Numbered from the stretch's first letter, positions 43,530 to 54,974 are shown. The stretch: DNA of 64,000 nt from Marinobacter sp. ELB17 (GCF_000169375.1 NZ_AAXY01000006.1:171979-235978), one strand, 5' to 3'. Notes: generated by a model from the sequence alone, not told the origin. Numbers and translations: made by a program.

Positions 43530-45979
43530 ACCCTAGCCAGGTTGTACCAAACGAATTACAGGCGGCTGTAACCGCGGCTTGCGAGGCCATAGCGCCGATA
43601 TGGCCTCTGGACCAGTTTATTGCCGTTAATCCCTGGTGGGGGATGCGGGAACAATCGGTGGCAGCGGCGGCCGATCAGTTGCAGCGCCGTGGTGGTATCA
43701 GCATGTTAATGCCTGCGTCTTTCTACTTGTCAGCCTGGGAAGGCGGACGTATTCGTCCAGAAGACGTGCAGGATGTGTTGCAGGCGGTTGGCCCTGAACC
43801 TGCGCCATCGCTTGAAGAAATGATTAAGCGCTTGCGCTTGGGTGATTCTGTTCAGCCGCGGGTGGCCTGCTCTATTTTTCTTAGCCATGAGGGCCTTGCG
43901 CCGGCTGGCGATGGCAACTCTCAAGCCGCCGTTGTGCGCCAGGCCGGTCGGTTTTGTGCCCGTTATTTTGATCAGCGCCAGGCACGCTGGGCTGCAGACA
44001 AGGAACACGGCCTTTACACGGCCTGGCATCAGCATGTGAATGCCAGCCACCTGGTAGACAAGCAGATTGGCGTTAAAGGCTTACAACGCTTGCTTGCCGG
44101 GTTGCCGCAAGAGACCGAACAGGCCCTGGCACAACTGACCAGCGATCTGGCTCTGCCGCCCGCGGCGTTGGAAGCGCTTTGCCACGGATTGTTGCTGGAT
44201 CTGATTGGCTGGGCGTCCTGGTGCCGCGGAATAGACTGGCGAGCTGAAAATCAAGGGGGCACCAGTAATATCTGTCGTGAGCTGCTGGCTGTGTTGCTGG
44301 CATGGGAATGGGCAGGGTTGGCGCTTGCCGATAACGCTACGCAAAAAGCCTGGCGAGTCCAGTGGGGTCTGGCAGCCAAGAGTGGGTTTAATGAGAACGG
44401 GCTCGATAACGGCGCAAACACTGACGGCCAACTGTGGTTGTGGCAGCAGGCGTTTGAGCGGGCGTGGCAGCGGCAGCTGCTATCAAGCCTGAATCTTGAT
44501 GCAAGCCCGGTTGCCGCGGTAAAGCCGGACGTTCAAGCGGTATTTTGTATTGATGTGCGTTCGGAAGTTATCCGGCGCAACCTCGAACAGGCGGACGGCG
44601 GGATCCAAACCAAGGGCATGGCCGGCTTTTTCGGCTTGGCTCTGGCTCATCAGACGCTTAGCGACAAGCCCGGCATGCGCCAGCTTCCGGGCCTGTTGGA
44701 ACCGGCGATTATAGCCGCTGACACCACGGGTACCAGCCAGGGTGATAATGCACAGCGAAGCAGAACCAATCAGCAGGAACTGGTCCGCCAGGCCGTTCGC
44801 GGCGCCAAGTATGGCAGCCTGTCAACATTTACCCTGGTGGAAACCACCGGTTTGGCCTGGGCCTGGAAGCTGGTTCGTGACAGTCTTAATAAAGGAAATG
44901 GCAGTAAAGGTGAAGGTCACGAGCCTGGACAGCTGCGCATGCATCATGCCGGAACCGGAGATCCGTTGTCTGACGCGAACAAAATCCGCCTGGGCACAGA
45001 TTTTTTGCGGTCGCTGTCGCTGACGGAACATTTTGCCCCGTTGCTGGTTCTGGTGGGCCACGGCGCCCACACCGACAATAACGCCCACCATGCGGGTTTG
45101 GCGTGTGGCGCCTGCGGGGGGCGCAACGGCGGCCTGAATGCGCAGATTGTGGCTGACATGCTAAATGAGCCGGTGGTACGTGCAGGTCTGGAAAAAGAAG
45201 GTATCGTTATTCCGCAGGAAACCTGGGTGGTTGCCGGCCAGCACTGCACGGTGACCGACCAAGTTCAGATTATTCGCCGCAACGCCTTACCAAGCAGTCA
45301 TAGGGGTGTCATGTCGCGTTTTGAAAATGCCCTGAGCATTGCCGGCACCAGCATGCGGAGGGAGCGGGCGACACCACTTCAGCTAAACGGTTTAGGGGAT
45401 AATGCGCTGCTGGCCGAACTGCAAAGACGTACCCGGAACTGGGCAGAGGTGCGCCCTGAGTGGGGTTTGGCCAATAACGCCGCGATGCTGATTGGCAATC
45501 GTACATTGTCGCGCGGATGCGACCTGGGTGGCCGGGTATTCATGCACGATTATGACCCCGAGGCAGACGAGGATGGCAATGTACTGACCACTATATTTGG
45601 TGGCCCGGTGGTGGTTGCCAGCTGGATTAATTTGCAGTATTTCGCCTCGGTGACTGCACCGGAAACCTACGGTGCAGGCAATAAGCTTCTGCATTCGGTG
45701 ATCGGCGGCAATGTAGGCGTGATTGAAGGTGATGGCAGCGATCTGCGGATTGGCTTGCCGTGGCAGTCGGTGCACGACGGCAAGAACTGGCGGCACGAGC
45801 CCATGCGTTTGACGGTTCTGATTGATGCGCCCCAAGAGCGGATTGATTTGGCTTTGGAGTGCACCCCGGCGCTCGCCACACTGGTTAAAAACCAGTGGCT
45901 GAGTATGACCAGCCTTCAGCTGATCAAGCGAACCCGGGGTGCCAGTTCTGCTTCGGCCCAGTTGACCGTTGCGGGCTGA
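43526..45979 (+). CDS. dabA: Inorganic carbon transporter subunit DabA (DUF2309)
   Basis: The 817-residue protein is the beta-carbonic-anhydrase-like subunit of the DAB system. The four zinc-site residues expected from the Halothiobacillus protein are in place with the right spacing: C341 and D343 in [10 protein letters not shown]512 in LVGHGAHTD and C527 in LACGACGG. Length is normal. It starts ATGA-overlapped with dabB. Its last 64 bases overlap the 3' end of the convergent cysA gene, so the two coding regions share DNA. Confidence 0.93.
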   Translation: MNPSQVVPNELQAAVTAACEAIAPIWPLDQFIAVNPWWGMREQSVAAAADQLQRRGGISMLMPASFYLSAWEGGRIRPEDVQDVLQAVGPEPAPSLEEMIKRLRLGDSVQPRVACSIFLSHEGLAPAGDGNSQAAVVRQAGRFCARYFDQRQARWAADKEHGLYTAWHQHVNASHLVDKQIGVKGLQRLLAGLPQETEQALAQLTSDLALPPAALEALCHGLLLDLIGWASWCRGIDWRAENQGGTSNICRELLAVLLAWEWAGLALADNATQKAWRVQWGLAAKSGFNENGLDNGANTDGQLWLWQQAFERAWQRQLLSSLNLDASPVAAVKPDVQAVFCIDVRSEVIRRNLEQADGGIQTKGMAGFFGLALAHQTLSDKPGMRQLPGLLEPAIIAADTTGTSQGDNAQRSRTNQQELVRQAVRGAKYGSLSTFTLVETTGLAWAWKLVRDSLNKGNGSKGEGHEPGQLRMHHAGTGDPLSDANKIRLGTDFLRSLSLTEHFAPLLVLVGHGAHTDNNAHHAGLACGACGGRNGGLNAQIVADMLNEPVVRAGLEKEGIVIPQETWVVAGQHCTVTDQVQIIRRNALPSSHRGVMSRFENALSIAGTSMRRERATPLQLNGLGDNALLAELQRRTRNWAEVRPEWGLANNAAMLIGNRTLSRGCDLGGRVFMHDYDPEADEDGNVLTTIFGGPVVVASWINLQYFASVTAPETYGAGNKLLHSVIGGNVGVIEGDGSDLRIGLPWQSVHDGKNWRHEPMRLTVLIDAPQERIDLALECTPALATLVKNQWLSMTSLQLIKRTRGASSASAQLTVAG

Positions 45980-47052
45980 GCGTCGTTGCCGGTAAACAGA
46001 TGCCCGACCTCCGGCACTGCATAACGCAGATCGCCGCGAGTAGGGCGCTGACTGTTGAATTCAGCATGGCTGATACCCACTTCCCAGATGTTATTCGAGC
46101 CTTCGCTTTGCCAGCCCTCGGGGCGTAACTCAACCCGCACTTCCGAGCCAATCAGGCTGACCGCTTCAATGCGCAGCGGCAAATTGGCATGCGCCACCGG
46201 TGCTGTTGCAAGCCGGACTTCATGTGGCCGCAGGTAGAGCTGGGCGTCTCCCTTGTGCTGCACCCCGGGTACGGTTACCCAAGCATTACCTTGGTTCAGG
46301 CTGCCTTGCTTTACTTGGCCAGAAATTACATTTACCTGGCCCAAAAAATCGAACACAAAGCGGCTCTCTGGCCGAGCGTAAAGCTCTATGGGTTCATTCA
46401 CCTGCTCCACACGGCCCTGGCTCATAACCACCACCTGATCAGACAGTTCCAACGCTTCTTCTTGGTCGTGGGTCACGAAAATGCTGGTGAAGTGGAATTC
46501 ATCGTGCAGATTGCGCAGCCAACGGCGCAAGTCTTTACGTACTTTGGCGTCCAGCGCTCCAAAGGGTTCATCCAAGAGCAGAATTTTCGGTTGGGTCGCA
46601 ATCGAGCGGGCCAATGCCACCCGCTGTTTCTGACCACCGGACAATTGCGCCGGGTAGCGTTGGGCCAGGTGGGGTAACTGAATCATTTCCAGCAGCTCAC
46701 TAACGCGCTTCTGAATGCCCGCTTTTGCCGGGCGCTGTTTGCGCGGCAGAGAATCCAGACCGAAAGCAATGTTCTGTGCCACAGTCATGTGGCGGAACAG
46801 AGCATAGTGCTGAAACACAAAACCGATGTTGCGATCGCGTACGTGAAGCCCGGTAACATCCCGGCCTGAAAACGAGATTTGCCCGCTGTCTGCAGACTCC
46901 AGCCCGGCAATAATGCGCAGCAAAGTCGTTTTGCCCGAGCCGGAGGGGCCCAGCAAAGCGGTGAGTTTGCCCTCGGGAATATCCAGAGAGACGTTATTCA
47001 GCGCCTGAAACTTGCCAAAGCGCTTTTTGATGCCATCAACGGTAATACTCAT
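45916..47052 (-). CDS. cysA: Sulfate/thiosulfate ABC transporter ATPase
   Basis: The 378-residue cytoplasmic ATPase has Walker [17 protein letters not shown], signature [14 protein letters not shown], Walker [13 protein letters not shown] and a C-terminal TOBE-like domain. Start ATG 47052 overlaps the cysW stop by one base. Together with sbp, cysT and cysW it imports sulfate or thiosulfate for cysteine synthesis. The C-terminus runs into the end of dabA. Confidence 0.93.
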   Translation of the reverse strand: MSITVDGIKKRFGKFQALNNVSLDIPEGKLTALLGPSGSGKTTLLRIIAGLESADSGQISFSGRDVTGLHVRDRNIGFVFQHYALFRHMTVAQNIAFGLDSLPRKQRPAKAGIQKRVSELLEMIQLPHLAQRYPAQLSGGQKQRVALARSIATQPKILLLDEPFGALDAKVRKDLRRWLRNLHDEFHFTSIFVTHDQEEALELSDQVVVMSQGRVEQVNEPIELYARPESRFVFDFLGQVNVISGQVKQGSLNQGNAWVTVPGVQHKGDAQLYLRPHEVRLATAPVAHANLPLRIEAVSLIGSEVRVELRPEGWQSEGSNNIWEVGISHAEFNSQRPTRGDLRYAVPEVGHLFTGNDAQPATVNWAEAELAPRVRLIS

Positions 47053-47936
47053 TAAACAGTCTCCTGTGCTTGCAGGCGGATCACGGTACGAGCCTGCCGC
47101 CATTCCACAAAACCTTTAGCGGCCAACGTAAACACGGCAATGCCGGCCAATAGTGAAGCGCTGGTGAACGCGCCGACAACGTTGTAATCCTGGTACAACA
47201 ATTCCACGTGCAGGGGCAGGGTGTTGGTTTGTCCGCGAATATTACCCGCCACCACTGACACCGCGCCGAATTCGCCTACTGCACGTGCGTTAGTCAGCAC
47301 AACGCCGTAGATAAGCGCCCATTTGATGTTAGGCAGTGTGATGGTACGAAATATTCTCCAACCCGATGCGCCAAGTACCACGCCGGCCTCTTCTTCCTCG
47401 CTGCCTTGCTGTTGCATAAGCGGAATCAGCTCTCGGGCCACAAACGGGCAGGTCACAAACACCGTTACCATCACAATGCCGGGCCAGGAGAACATCAGTT
47501 GAATGTCATAGTCCGCCAGCCAGTTGCCAATCCAGCCGTTACGGCCATACAGCAGCAGGTACAGCAAACCAGCCACAACTGGCGACACCGCAAACGGGAT
47601 ATCAATCAGGGTGATTAGCAGTTTACGGCCGGGAAAACGAAACCGGGTGACCAGCCAGGCCAGCGCGACACCAAACACCAGGTTTAGCGGCACGGTCAAA
47701 GCGGCCACAAACAAAGTCAGTCCGATCGCGTGTAGGGTGTACTGGTCTAGCAGGTTATCAGCGAATGTGCTCCATCCGGAGCTCAGGGCTTCGGTAAAAA
47801 TAACCACTAGTGGCATAATTAAAAGGCCAGTGGTGACAGCGATGGCGATGCCAATCAGCAGCCACTTTATGGCCGGGCTGTCGCCAACGCGACGGTGTTG
47901 TAAAGAACGTGTGGAGCGGGCTCGGTTGCTTGCCAT
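47052..47936 (-). CDS. cysW: Sulfate ABC transporter permease CysW
   Basis: The 294-residue membrane protein has about six helices and the inner-membrane component loop [19 protein letters not shown], which contacts CysA. I choose ATG 47936, which follows cysT closely and removes an unlikely Cys-rich extension. Confidence 0.92.
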   Translation of the reverse strand: MASNRARSTRSLQHRRVGDSPAIKWLLIGIAIAVTTGLLIMPLVVIFTEALSSGWSTFADNLLDQYTLHAIGLTLFVAALTVPLNLVFGVALAWLVTRFRFPGRKLLITLIDIPFAVSPVVAGLLYLLLYGRNGWIGNWLADYDIQLMFSWPGIVMVTVFVTCPFVARELIPLMQQQGSEEEEAGVVLGASGWRIFRTITLPNIKWALIYGVVLTNARAVGEFGAVSVVAGNIRGQTNTLPLHVELLYQDYNVVGAFTSASLLAGIAVFTLAAKGFVEWRQARTVIRLQAQETV

Positions 47937-47940
47937 GGCT

Positions 47941-48822
47941 CTAGCGTCCTTCCAGGCGTTTGAGATAGCGCGCTTGCCATACCGTAATGGCAAACAGCAG
48001 CACCAGTGATGCCAGCAGAATAACCGAGGCAATCGCGCTGGCCGCGGCGTAGTCGTATTCCTGCAGACGGATAAAGATCATCAGACTGGTGACTTCGCTG
48101 ATGTAAGGCATGTTGCCGGCAATGAAGATAACTGCGCCAAATTCGCCGAGGCTGCGGGTAAACGACAAAGCTACACCGGTGACCAATGCCGGCCATAGCG
48201 CCGGAAAAATGACCCGGCGAAATACATGGGCGTCGCTGGCGCCCAGGCTTACGGCGGCTTCTTCATCTTCTGGTGCCAGCTCTTCCAGAACCGGCTGCAC
48301 AGTGCGCACCACAAACGGCAGGCTGGTAAACACCATGGCCACCACAATGCCCACGGGTGTGAAGGCGACTTCTATACCCAGTTTGGTCAAAAATTGCCCG
48401 TACCAACCGTTTGCAGCGAACAGCGTAGCCAAAGTAATGCCGGCAACAGCGGTGGGCAACGCAAAGGGTAGATCTACCACCGCATCAATCAAGCGTTTTC
48501 CGGGAAATTCATAGCGCACCAAAACCCAGGCCAACAGTAAGCCAAAGGCGCCGTTAAACAGTGACGCAGCTAATGCGGCCAGCGCGGTTACCTTGTAGGA
48601 AGCCACAACCCGTGGATCAGTGATTACAAACCAGAATTCACTAAGGCTCATGGCCGACACTTCAATAACCAGCCCTGTCAGTGGCAATAGCAGAACCAAG
48701 CTGATAAAGAACAGCGAAATGCCGAGGCTCAGACCGAACCCCGGCAATACCCGCTTACTGCGGCCCTTAGTCAGCGGCCAGCGCTGTGATTTCGCTGCGC
48801 TGGCTTGATTAGCAGTAGACAT
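47941..48822 (-). CDS. cysT: Sulfate ABC transporter permease CysT
   Basis: The 293-residue partner permease has six helices and the coupling loop EDEEAAVSLGASDAHVFRR. It begins three bases after the binding-protein gene and ends four bases before cysW. Confidence 0.92.
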   Translation of the reverse strand: MSTANQASAAKSQRWPLTKGRSKRVLPGFGLSLGISLFFISLVLLLPLTGLVIEVSAMSLSEFWFVITDPRVVASYKVTALAALAASLFNGAFGLLLAWVLVRYEFPGKRLIDAVVDLPFALPTAVAGITLATLFAANGWYGQFLTKLGIEVAFTPVGIVVAMVFTSLPFVVRTVQPVLEELAPEDEEAAVSLGASDAHVFRRVIFPALWPALVTGVALSFTRSLGEFGAVIFIAGNMPYISEVTSLMIFIRLQEYDYAAASAIASVILLASLVLLFAITVWQARYLKRLEGR

Positions 48823-48825
48823 TGA

Positions 48826-49839
48826 TTACTTACGACGCTGCAATTGGTCAAGTTTGCCGCCACTGGCAAAGTGCTCTTCGGTGGCGTTTTCCCAGTTGCC
48901 GGCAATGGCGTCTATGGACATTAATTTCACGTCCGGGAAGCGGTCAGACGTTTCTTTTTTCACGGTGTCGTTGTGCACGCGGTAGTGAAATCCGGCCAGC
49001 AGGCGCTGGGCGTCTTCACTGTAAAGGTGCTCAAGATAGGCTTTGGCGAGGTCTTCGGTGCCGTTCTGTTTAACGTACTCGTCTATCCAGGTAACCGGGA
49101 ATTCGGCCAGAAAGCTGACCTTGGGCGTGACCACTTCGTATTCGCCGTTGTCGTAACGGTCAACCAGGTTCAGCACTTCCGACTCAAACGTCAGCAAAAC
49201 GTCGCCAATTTCGCGTTCAATAAAGGTTGTAGTGGCGCCGCGACCACCGCTGTCGAATACTTTCACTTGACCTAGAAAATCCCGAAGGAAAGCGTCGATT
49301 TTCTGCTGGTCGCCGCCAAAGCTGTCTTGGGCGTAGCCCAGCGCAGCCAGGTAGGTATAACGGCCATTGCCGGAAGTTTTCGGGTTGGGCATAACCAGAG
49401 CAACGTCTTCTTTTATGAGGTCGTCCCAATTTTGAATATTTTTTGGATTACCCTTGCGCACCAGAAATGCCATGGTTGAGTAGTATGGGGAGCTGTTGTT
49501 TGGTAACCGCTCGGCCCAGTTTTCAGGAATCAAATTGCCGCGGGTGTGCAAAATGTCGATATCCGTGACTTGGTTAAAGGTCACTACGTCGGCTTTCAGG
49601 CCTTGGATAATCGATTGTGCTTGCTTGGAAGAACCTGCGTGCGACTGGCTGACTTCAACGCTGTCGCCGGTCTTTTCTTTCCAATACTCATTGAAATGCA
49701 CGTTGTAAGCGGCGAACAGTTCGCGGGCGACATCATAGGATGAGTTCAGCAATTCACGATCGGCCGATACCGCCGCGGGGGCAAAAAGTGAGGCGCTGAG
49801 CGCGAGGCCGGTCACCAGGCCTTTGAGTTTACGTTGCAT
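48826..49839 (-). CDS. sbp: Periplasmic sulfate-binding protein
   Basis: The 337-residue protein has a signal peptide (cut near AAVSA|DREL) and the mature start LLNSSYDVARELFAAYN typical of Sbp/CysP, with QSHAGSSKQAQSIIQGL in the sulfate-binding site. It is the first gene of the sbp-cysTWA operon. The AT-rich 110 bases upstream would hold the promoter and a CysB site, but I cannot define one. Confidence 0.93.
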   Translation of the reverse strand: MQRKLKGLVTGLALSASLFAPAAVSADRELLNSSYDVARELFAAYNVHFNEYWKEKTGDSVEVSQSHAGSSKQAQSIIQGLKADVVTFNQVTDIDILHTRGNLIPENWAERLPNNSSPYYSTMAFLVRKGNPKNIQNWDDLIKEDVALVMPNPKTSGNGRYTYLAALGYAQDSFGGDQQKIDAFLRDFLGQVKVFDSGGRGATTTFIEREIGDVLLTFESEVLNLVDRYDNGEYEVVTPKVSFLAEFPVTWIDEYVKQNGTEDLAKAYLEHLYSEDAQRLLAGFHYRVHNDTVKKETSDRFPDVKLMSIDAIAGNWENATEEHFASGGKLDQLQRRK

Positions 49840-49969
49840 GACATTCCCCTAAAACAGATGATGTGTTGAGGGGTAAGTTACCAAAGCGCGGTTAAAACTG
49901 GAAAGAATAAAGGATAACTTAAATATAAACTTTTGGAATAAACGCGAGAGGAGGAAGAGGTACATCCGA

Positions 49970-50263
49970 TTAAATGGCAACAGAAAACCCCGGAGCCGGC
50001 GATAAGTGCGGGCTCCAGGTTCGGGCGTTGCCGCTTAGATCCTGATCCAGAGCCCGGACGGGCACAGACCTCTCGAATATCAAGATTTTCGGGTCCAAAC
50101 CTTTAGCCAGAGTTTCGCCAACCGTGGCGGTTATGTAACGGGCATTTTCGCTGAGGCCATGGCGCCAGCGCTGCCAACTAGTGAACGTCTGCGACTGAGG
50201 CTCGCAGGCTGGGTATCCCGAGGTGACATTCTCATCATTTCTTCCTTTTTTTTCTTGATGCAC
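49970..50263 (-). CDS. Possible small ORF, 97 aa
   Basis: A GTG-started frame of 97 codons lies between fabH and sbp. An overlapping 35-codon frame (ATG near 50239) has the better ribosome-binding site, AAGGAAG. Neither product is recognised. I list it only because the frame includes plausible protein sequence (SQTFTSWQRWRHGLSENARY); it may be non-coding. Confidence 0.25.
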   Translation of the reverse strand: MHQEKKGRNDENVTSGYPACEPQSQTFTSWQRWRHGLSENARYITATVGETLAKGLDPKILIFERSVPVRALDQDLSGNARTWSPHLSPAPGFSVAI

Positions 50264-50274
50264 ATCGGGTACAA

Positions 50275-50308
50275 GCTTAAGTCAGCATTTTTAAATGCTG
50301 CCACTTAA
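50275..50308. terminator. Hairpin at the end of fabH
   Basis: TTAAGT and GCATTT pair with AAATGC and ACTTAA across a short loop, overlapping the fabH stop codon. On the minus strand no clear T-run follows, so termination is possible but not assured. Confidence 0.35.
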
Positions 50309-51273
50309 AACCGTAATAACGCAGACCCCCAGGTAAAACCGCCGCCAAAGGCTTCCAGTAAAACAACCTCGTTACGCTTGATCCGGCCATCACGTACAGC
50401 TTCATCAAGGGCCAGCGGAATAGACGCTGCTGAGGTATTGCCATGTTTGTGAACGGTTACCACAACCTGATCCATCGGCATGTTCAGTTTTCTAGCGGTC
50501 GCGGCGATAATTCGCATATTAGCTTGGTGAGGCACAAGCCAATCAATATCCGATTTTTTCATATTGTTGTGAGCAAGGGTTTCATCAACAATTCTACCCA
50601 GCGTGTTTACCGCCATTCTGAAGACTTCGTTACCCTTCATTTCCACATAACCAAGGCCGGCCTTGAACTTTTCAGGGTTTTCGGCGATGCCACATGGCAC
50701 GTGAAGAAGTTTTTCATAGCTGCCGTCGGCGTGAAGATGGGTGGACAAAATCCCAGTTTCATCACTGGCTTCAAGAATAACCGCACCGGCGCCATCGCCG
50801 AACAACACGCAGGTACCGCGATCGCTCCAGTCAATAATACGAGAAAATACCTCGGCACCAATGACGAGCACTTTTTTGCTGGTTCCCGTTTTGATGAATT
50901 TATCCGCGGTGGCCAGCGCGTACACAAAACCGCTGCATACAGCCTGAATGTCAAAAGCGGGACAGCCTCGAATGCCCAGACGTGCCTGCAAAATACAGGC
51001 GGAGCTTGGGAATACTTTGTTGGGCGTAGAAGTAGCGAACACGATCAGATCAATATCCGCAGCGTTTATTCCGGCGGCCTCTATGGCTCTTAAGGCAGCC
51101 TGTTCGGCCAGGTCAACCGTGGTTTGACCTTTTACCGCAATATGGCGCTGTTCAATGCCGGTTCGTTCGCGGATCCACTGGTCCGTGGTGTCCACGATTT
51201 TTTCTAGATCTTTATTAGTAACAATCTGGTCCGGCAGGTACGAGCCGGTGCCGGTAATACGTGCGAAGGTCAT
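50305..51273 (-). CDS. fabH: 3-oxoacyl-ACP synthase III
   Basis: The 322-residue enzyme condenses acetyl-CoA (or a related starter) with malonyl-ACP to begin fatty acid synthesis. The triad is complete: C113 in [11 protein letters not shown]249 in VPHQANMRI and N279 in [12 protein letters not shown] 51273 gives the usual N-terminus [14 protein letters not shown]. It is not in a fab cluster, so it may be a second copy with its own starter preference. Confidence 0.92.
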   Translation of the reverse strand: MTFARITGTGSYLPDQIVTNKDLEKIVDTTDQWIRERTGIEQRHIAVKGQTTVDLAEQAALRAIEAAGINAADIDLIVFATSTPNKVFPSSACILQARLGIRGCPAFDIQAVCSGFVYALATADKFIKTGTSKKVLVIGAEVFSRIIDWSDRGTCVLFGDGAGAVILEASDETGILSTHLHADGSYEKLLHVPCGIAENPEKFKAGLGYVEMKGNEVFRMAVNTLGRIVDETLAHNNMKKSDIDWLVPHQANMRIIAATARKLNMPMDQVVVTVHKHGNTSAASIPLALDEAVRDGRIKRNEVVLLEAFGGGFTWGSALLRF

Positions 51274-51607
51274 TCGTAACTTCCTGCAGCATTGATTTTT
51301 TGTCAATCCGCCATGCTATACCGGTCTGTACCAGCGGCGTTATTAGCGATTTGTCGGCTGAACGTTAGTTTGTCGTCTTGCAGCATGGCAGCGACGGCTA
51401 GTTAGGTCTAGATTTAATCTTCGACTCGACCGCAATACACTTGAATGGAACGAAATTATGACACAGGGACGTTTTGTGAAATCTACCATTAGCTTTTCTG
51501 GTGCAACCTCCGTTAGCCTTGCGTTAAGCATTCAAGCTTGGAGCAGTCACTAATCTTCTGCCGCGGCGGCTCGCAAACCCTTGGTTCAACATCGATACGG
51601 TCACCGA
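51274..51607. other. Intergenic region fabH/TSUP gene
   Basis: It carries the promoters of both divergent genes. A 31-codon frame at 51458-51553 (MTQGRFVKSTISFSGATSVS) is open but unsupported. Nothing else is seen. Confidence 0.4.
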
Positions 51608-52354
51608 ATGACACTCACTGAAATGGTTTTGCTGGCTGCCCTAGGCGGGGTCGCCGGCTTTATTAATGTACTCTCCGCCGGTGGCTCAATGCTGACCTTG
51701 CCCTTGCTGATGTTTCTGGGCTTACCGCCTCAGGTTGCTAATGGCACCAATCGAGTCGCTATAACGTTGCAGAGCATTACCGCCGTTGGCAGCTTTTTCC
51801 GTAACGGACACGGCCAGCTGGGTATTGGTTTGCGCCTGGCTGTGCCTGCCGTGCTGGGGTCCTTGCTCGGAGCCTGGCTTGCGACAGACGTCTCTGCAGC
51901 CGTTTTTGAGTTCATCCTGGTTGCCGCCATGATAGCAACCTCGACATTTCTGCTGCTGCCCGCGCCAAAACTGGACACTCGTCCGTTAACCCCCGAGCGG
52001 CTCGGCCCGGTGATCTACGCCGCCATGTTTGTGGTGGGTCTTTACGGTGGGTTTATTCAGGTGGGGGTAGGGGCGCTGTTTATTGTCGCGCTGCACCGTA
52101 TGCTGAAAATAGACCTGCTCCAGGTGAACGTGCTCAAAGTTTTCATCATTCTTCTGTATACCATCCCGGCACTGGCGATATTCGCAGGCAGTGGGCAAGT
52201 ACGCTGGGCCATGGGCCTGACCCTGGCCGCAGGTAACATTGCCGGGGCGATCATTGCGGTGAAGGTCAATGTTGGGCCACGGGGTGCACAGTGGGTGAAA
52301 TGGCTGACCCTGATTATGGTGGCCGCCATTATCATTCGCTTGATTGCTAATTGA
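51608..52354 (+). CDS. TauE/SafE-type (TSUP) membrane transporter
   Basis: The 248-residue protein has seven to eight helices and the TSUP hallmarks near the N-terminus: GFINVLSAGGSMLTLPLL and VANGTNRVAI, with a repeat of the motif in the second half (GGFIQVGVGALFIVAL). The family exports or imports sulfur-containing or organic anions such as sulfite, sulfoacetate or taurine breakdown products. The ribosome-binding site is weak, so the start could be ATG 51623. The substrate is unknown. Confidence 0.85.
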   Translation: MTLTEMVLLAALGGVAGFINVLSAGGSMLTLPLLMFLGLPPQVANGTNRVAITLQSITAVGSFFRNGHGQLGIGLRLAVPAVLGSLLGAWLATDVSAAVFEFILVAAMIATSTFLLLPAPKLDTRPLTPERLGPVIYAAMFVVGLYGGFIQVGVGALFIVALHRMLKIDLLQVNVLKVFIILLYTIPALAIFAGSGQVRWAMGLTLAAGNIAGAIIAVKVNVGPRGAQWVKWLTLIMVAAIIIRLIAN

Positions 52355-52364
52355 GGGTATCCAC

Positions 52365-54974
52365 TCAACCCTCCCGCAGCAACAGGGCCGGGTTTAGTCG
52401 CAGGGCCCGCAGCGTTGGCAGCAAGCCTGCCAGCAGGGCAAGGGAGCTGACGGCTCCCGCCACCAGCGCGCCAAGCCACCACAGATCGCCTGCCGGCAGT
52501 TTTAGCAACATGCTGGCCAGTGGAAGGGCAATCAGCGCTCCGAGTGCGGTCGCGAACACGGTAGAGAGCAAGGTGAGTAACCCGGTTTCCAGCAGCATGG
52601 ACTGCCGAATAGCCTGGTGCCTGGCGCCAAGGCAGTGAAGCAGGTTGGCTTCGTAGAGCTGTCGTCTGCGGCTGACACTGACCACGCTGGACAGCACAAG
52701 AAGGCTTGCCGTCAGGCTTACCAGGGCAATGGTGGCAAGGCCGGCCGCCGCTTTGTTCAGCAGGTCACCGGCGGTCTCGAGCCAGTCGGCTGTGCGCAGT
52801 GTAATCACATTCGGAATGTTTCTGGCCAGCCACTGCTGTGACATTTTTGCAGCCGGGTCGGTTTGGTAGACCACGCCTACATACCTGCCAATCAATTCGT
52901 CCAGCGCGCCATCTTGTAGAATGCCTTCGAACCAAAATCGGGTTTGAAGGCCTTTTTGCTGGTATATGGCTCTGATTTCGGCGGCAATTGTCTGGCCCTC
53001 AGCCTGAAACTCCACCCGGTCCCCTACCGTCAGCCCGAGCTGATTGGCTTCCCGGTCTTCCATCGCCATGAAGGCGGGCTCACCCTCTGGTGCCGGTGAC
53101 GACCACCAACTGCCACTGACGAGCTCTAGATCTTCCGGGTTTCCAGACAGATAACTGAGCTTGTACTCATCACCCATCGCTTCGCGTCTGGCTTGCGAAT
53201 TGTCTGCCAGAACATCCGCGATTGGCTCGTTGTTGATCGCCGCCAGGCGGCCACGAACCAGTGGCAATAGTTCAATCCGGCTGGCCGGATCAAGGGATTC
53301 GAGGCCAGACTTGAGCGGGTCAACCTGATCAGAAAAAACCTCATACAGGATCAGGGCAGGGGCTTCCGCCGGTATCGTGGATTCCAGCGCTCGAAGGAGG
53401 GTGCCCACAAGCAGAGTGCAAGCCACCACAAGCGTCAGCGCGGTGCCCAGCGAGAGCAGGGTTGCCCGCAACGGTGAATCTGGCCTGTGCAAATTAGCCA
53501 GCGCCAGTCGACGGGCAAAATTTCGACCAGCAAAGCCGCTGTCTTCCAGAGCTCTGGCAGCGCGTTGCAGTCCCTTGATCAGACCTTCCAGTAAGCCCCA
53601 GAGCAGCACGACAGCCAGCAGGAACAGGAACCCGAGTTGTGGAGAAGGCAACCAGAGCAGAGTGGCGGCAATGTAGACCGCTAGCAGAAGATAACTCGCT
53701 ATCCGCCAGCTACGACGCTCATGACTGGCCGCCTGAACCCGGCCTCGGAACAGCCCGGCCGGCGACGCAGCAAGTGCTCTGGCCAGCGCCGGCAGTGCGA
53801 AGACGTAAGCCGTCAGCACAGCAAACAGCCAGCTCAGCAGCAATGGCACAAGCCAAAGAGCGATCCACTGACCAGCTACACCAGCGTCGCCAGATCCGGG
53901 CAGCGCAAAGGCATCGCCGGCCATACCAATGGCTGCAGCAGACAGCGCCAACCCGATGGCGCCGCCGATGATGCCGGCCAAGCTGCCCAGCAGGCCGATC
54001 TGAAGAAGATAAATGGCCACCAAAGGCCTGCGGCGCAAGCCCAGCGTTTGCAGTGTGGCGATGGTGCCAAGTTTTTCGTCCAGATAGGCGTGTATGCTGT
54101 TGGCGACACCCAGGCCACCAATGAACAGCGTGGTAAAAGCGATCAGAATGAGCGCCGTTGCAATCTGGTCAAGCCGTTCGGACAGGCGTTCGCTGCGCTC
54201 GGCAAAGGTTGTGGTATCCCAGCGGGTATCGGGAAACGCCCGCTCGAATTCATCCAGCCAGACGTCCAGGTTGCGATCTGTCTGCACCCGGTACTCATAG
54301 TCAACGCGGCTGCCGGGTCGAATCAGCCCGGTTGCTTCTACCGCCGCTTCGGAAATCATGATTGGCAAGCCCCGCCAGTTGGCATTCAGGCTGCGATCCG
54401 GCTGCGCCTGAATCAGGCCGCTGATGCGAAAGGTTGCTGCGCCAATCTGAATCTGATCGCCAATGGACTGGCCCAGACGCTCAGCAAGCAAAGGATCAAT
54501 GATGGCGCCCCAAAGATCATTCTTCTGTGAAGTTAGCTCTGCAAGTGGTTGATCCGGCATTAGTTGCAGCTTGCCGTAAAGCGGATAGGCGGCATCCGGA
54601 ATCAGTATCTCGGCTCTGACGAAGCTTGCGCCGCTATCATCACCCGCTTCACTAGCACCACTGACCGCTGCTCCACTGACCATAGTGTCGAGCTCGCGAA
54701 CCAGCGAAAGGCTGCCAGTCGCACGAACCCATGCAAGCACTTCATCCGGCAGAGGCTCACTGGCTTCCAGCTCGACGTCGCCGCCCAGAAGCATGCGGGT
54801 ATCCGCTAGCAGACTCTGCTCGATAACCCGGTAGAGACTGGCCGTGGCAGCCACCAGAGTAACGCCCAGTATAAGGCAAGCCAGGAAAACCTTGAGCGCG
54901 GAGATGCGCGAGCGCAGGTCCGAGATCGCAAATTTCAGCATCCATAACGGCCGGGCGGAGGTTTTAGATTTCAT
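52365..54974 (-). CDS. FtsX-like ABC transporter permease (YbbP type)
   Basis: The roughly 869-residue permease has an N-terminal helix, a large periplasmic domain, and two FtsX domains with further helices, the architecture of YbbP. I choose ATG 54974 (GGTGGG upstream), which overlaps the ATPase stop; GTG 54986 is possible. It forms a transporter with the ATPase gene upstream. Such systems are MacB-like mechanotransmission transporters acting on periplasmic or membrane substrates; the substrate is not known. The tesA gene usually next to ybbA is absent. Confidence 0.88.
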   Translation of the reverse strand: MKSKTSARPLWMLKFAISDLRSRISALKVFLACLILGVTLVAATASLYRVIEQSLLADTRMLLGGDVELEASEPLPDEVLAWVRATGSLSLVRELDTMVSGAAVSGASEAGDDSGASFVRAEILIPDAAYPLYGKLQLMPDQPLAELTSQKNDLWGAIIDPLLAERLGQSIGDQIQIGAATFRISGLIQAQPDRSLNANWRGLPIMISEAAVEATGLIRPGSRVDYEYRVQTDRNLDVWLDEFERAFPDTRWDTTTFAERSERLSERLDQIATALILIAFTTLFIGGLGVANSIHAYLDEKLGTIATLQTLGLRRRPLVAIYLLQIGLLGSLAGIIGGAIGLALSAAAIGMAGDAFALPGSGDAGVAGQWIALWLVPLLLSWLFAVLTAYVFALPALARALAASPAGLFRGRVQAASHERRSWRIASYLLLAVYIAATLLWLPSPQLGFLFLLAVVLLWGLLEGLIKGLQRAARALEDSGFAGRNFARRLALANLHRPDSPLRATLLSLGTALTLVVACTLLVGTLLRALESTIPAEAPALILYEVFSDQVDPLKSGLESLDPASRIELLPLVRGRLAAINNEPIADVLADNSQARREAMGDEYKLSYLSGNPEDLELVSGSWWSSPAPEGEPAFMAMEDREANQLGLTVGDRVEFQAEGQTIAAEIRAIYQQKGLQTRFWFEGILQDGALDELIGRYVGVVYQTDPAAKMSQQWLARNIPNVITLRTADWLETAGDLLNKAAAGLATIALVSLTASLLVLSSVVSVSRRRQLYEANLLHCLGARHQAIRQSMLLETGLLTLLSTVFATALGALIALPLASMLLKLPAGDLWWLGALVAGAVSSLALLAGLLPTLRALRLNPALLLREG

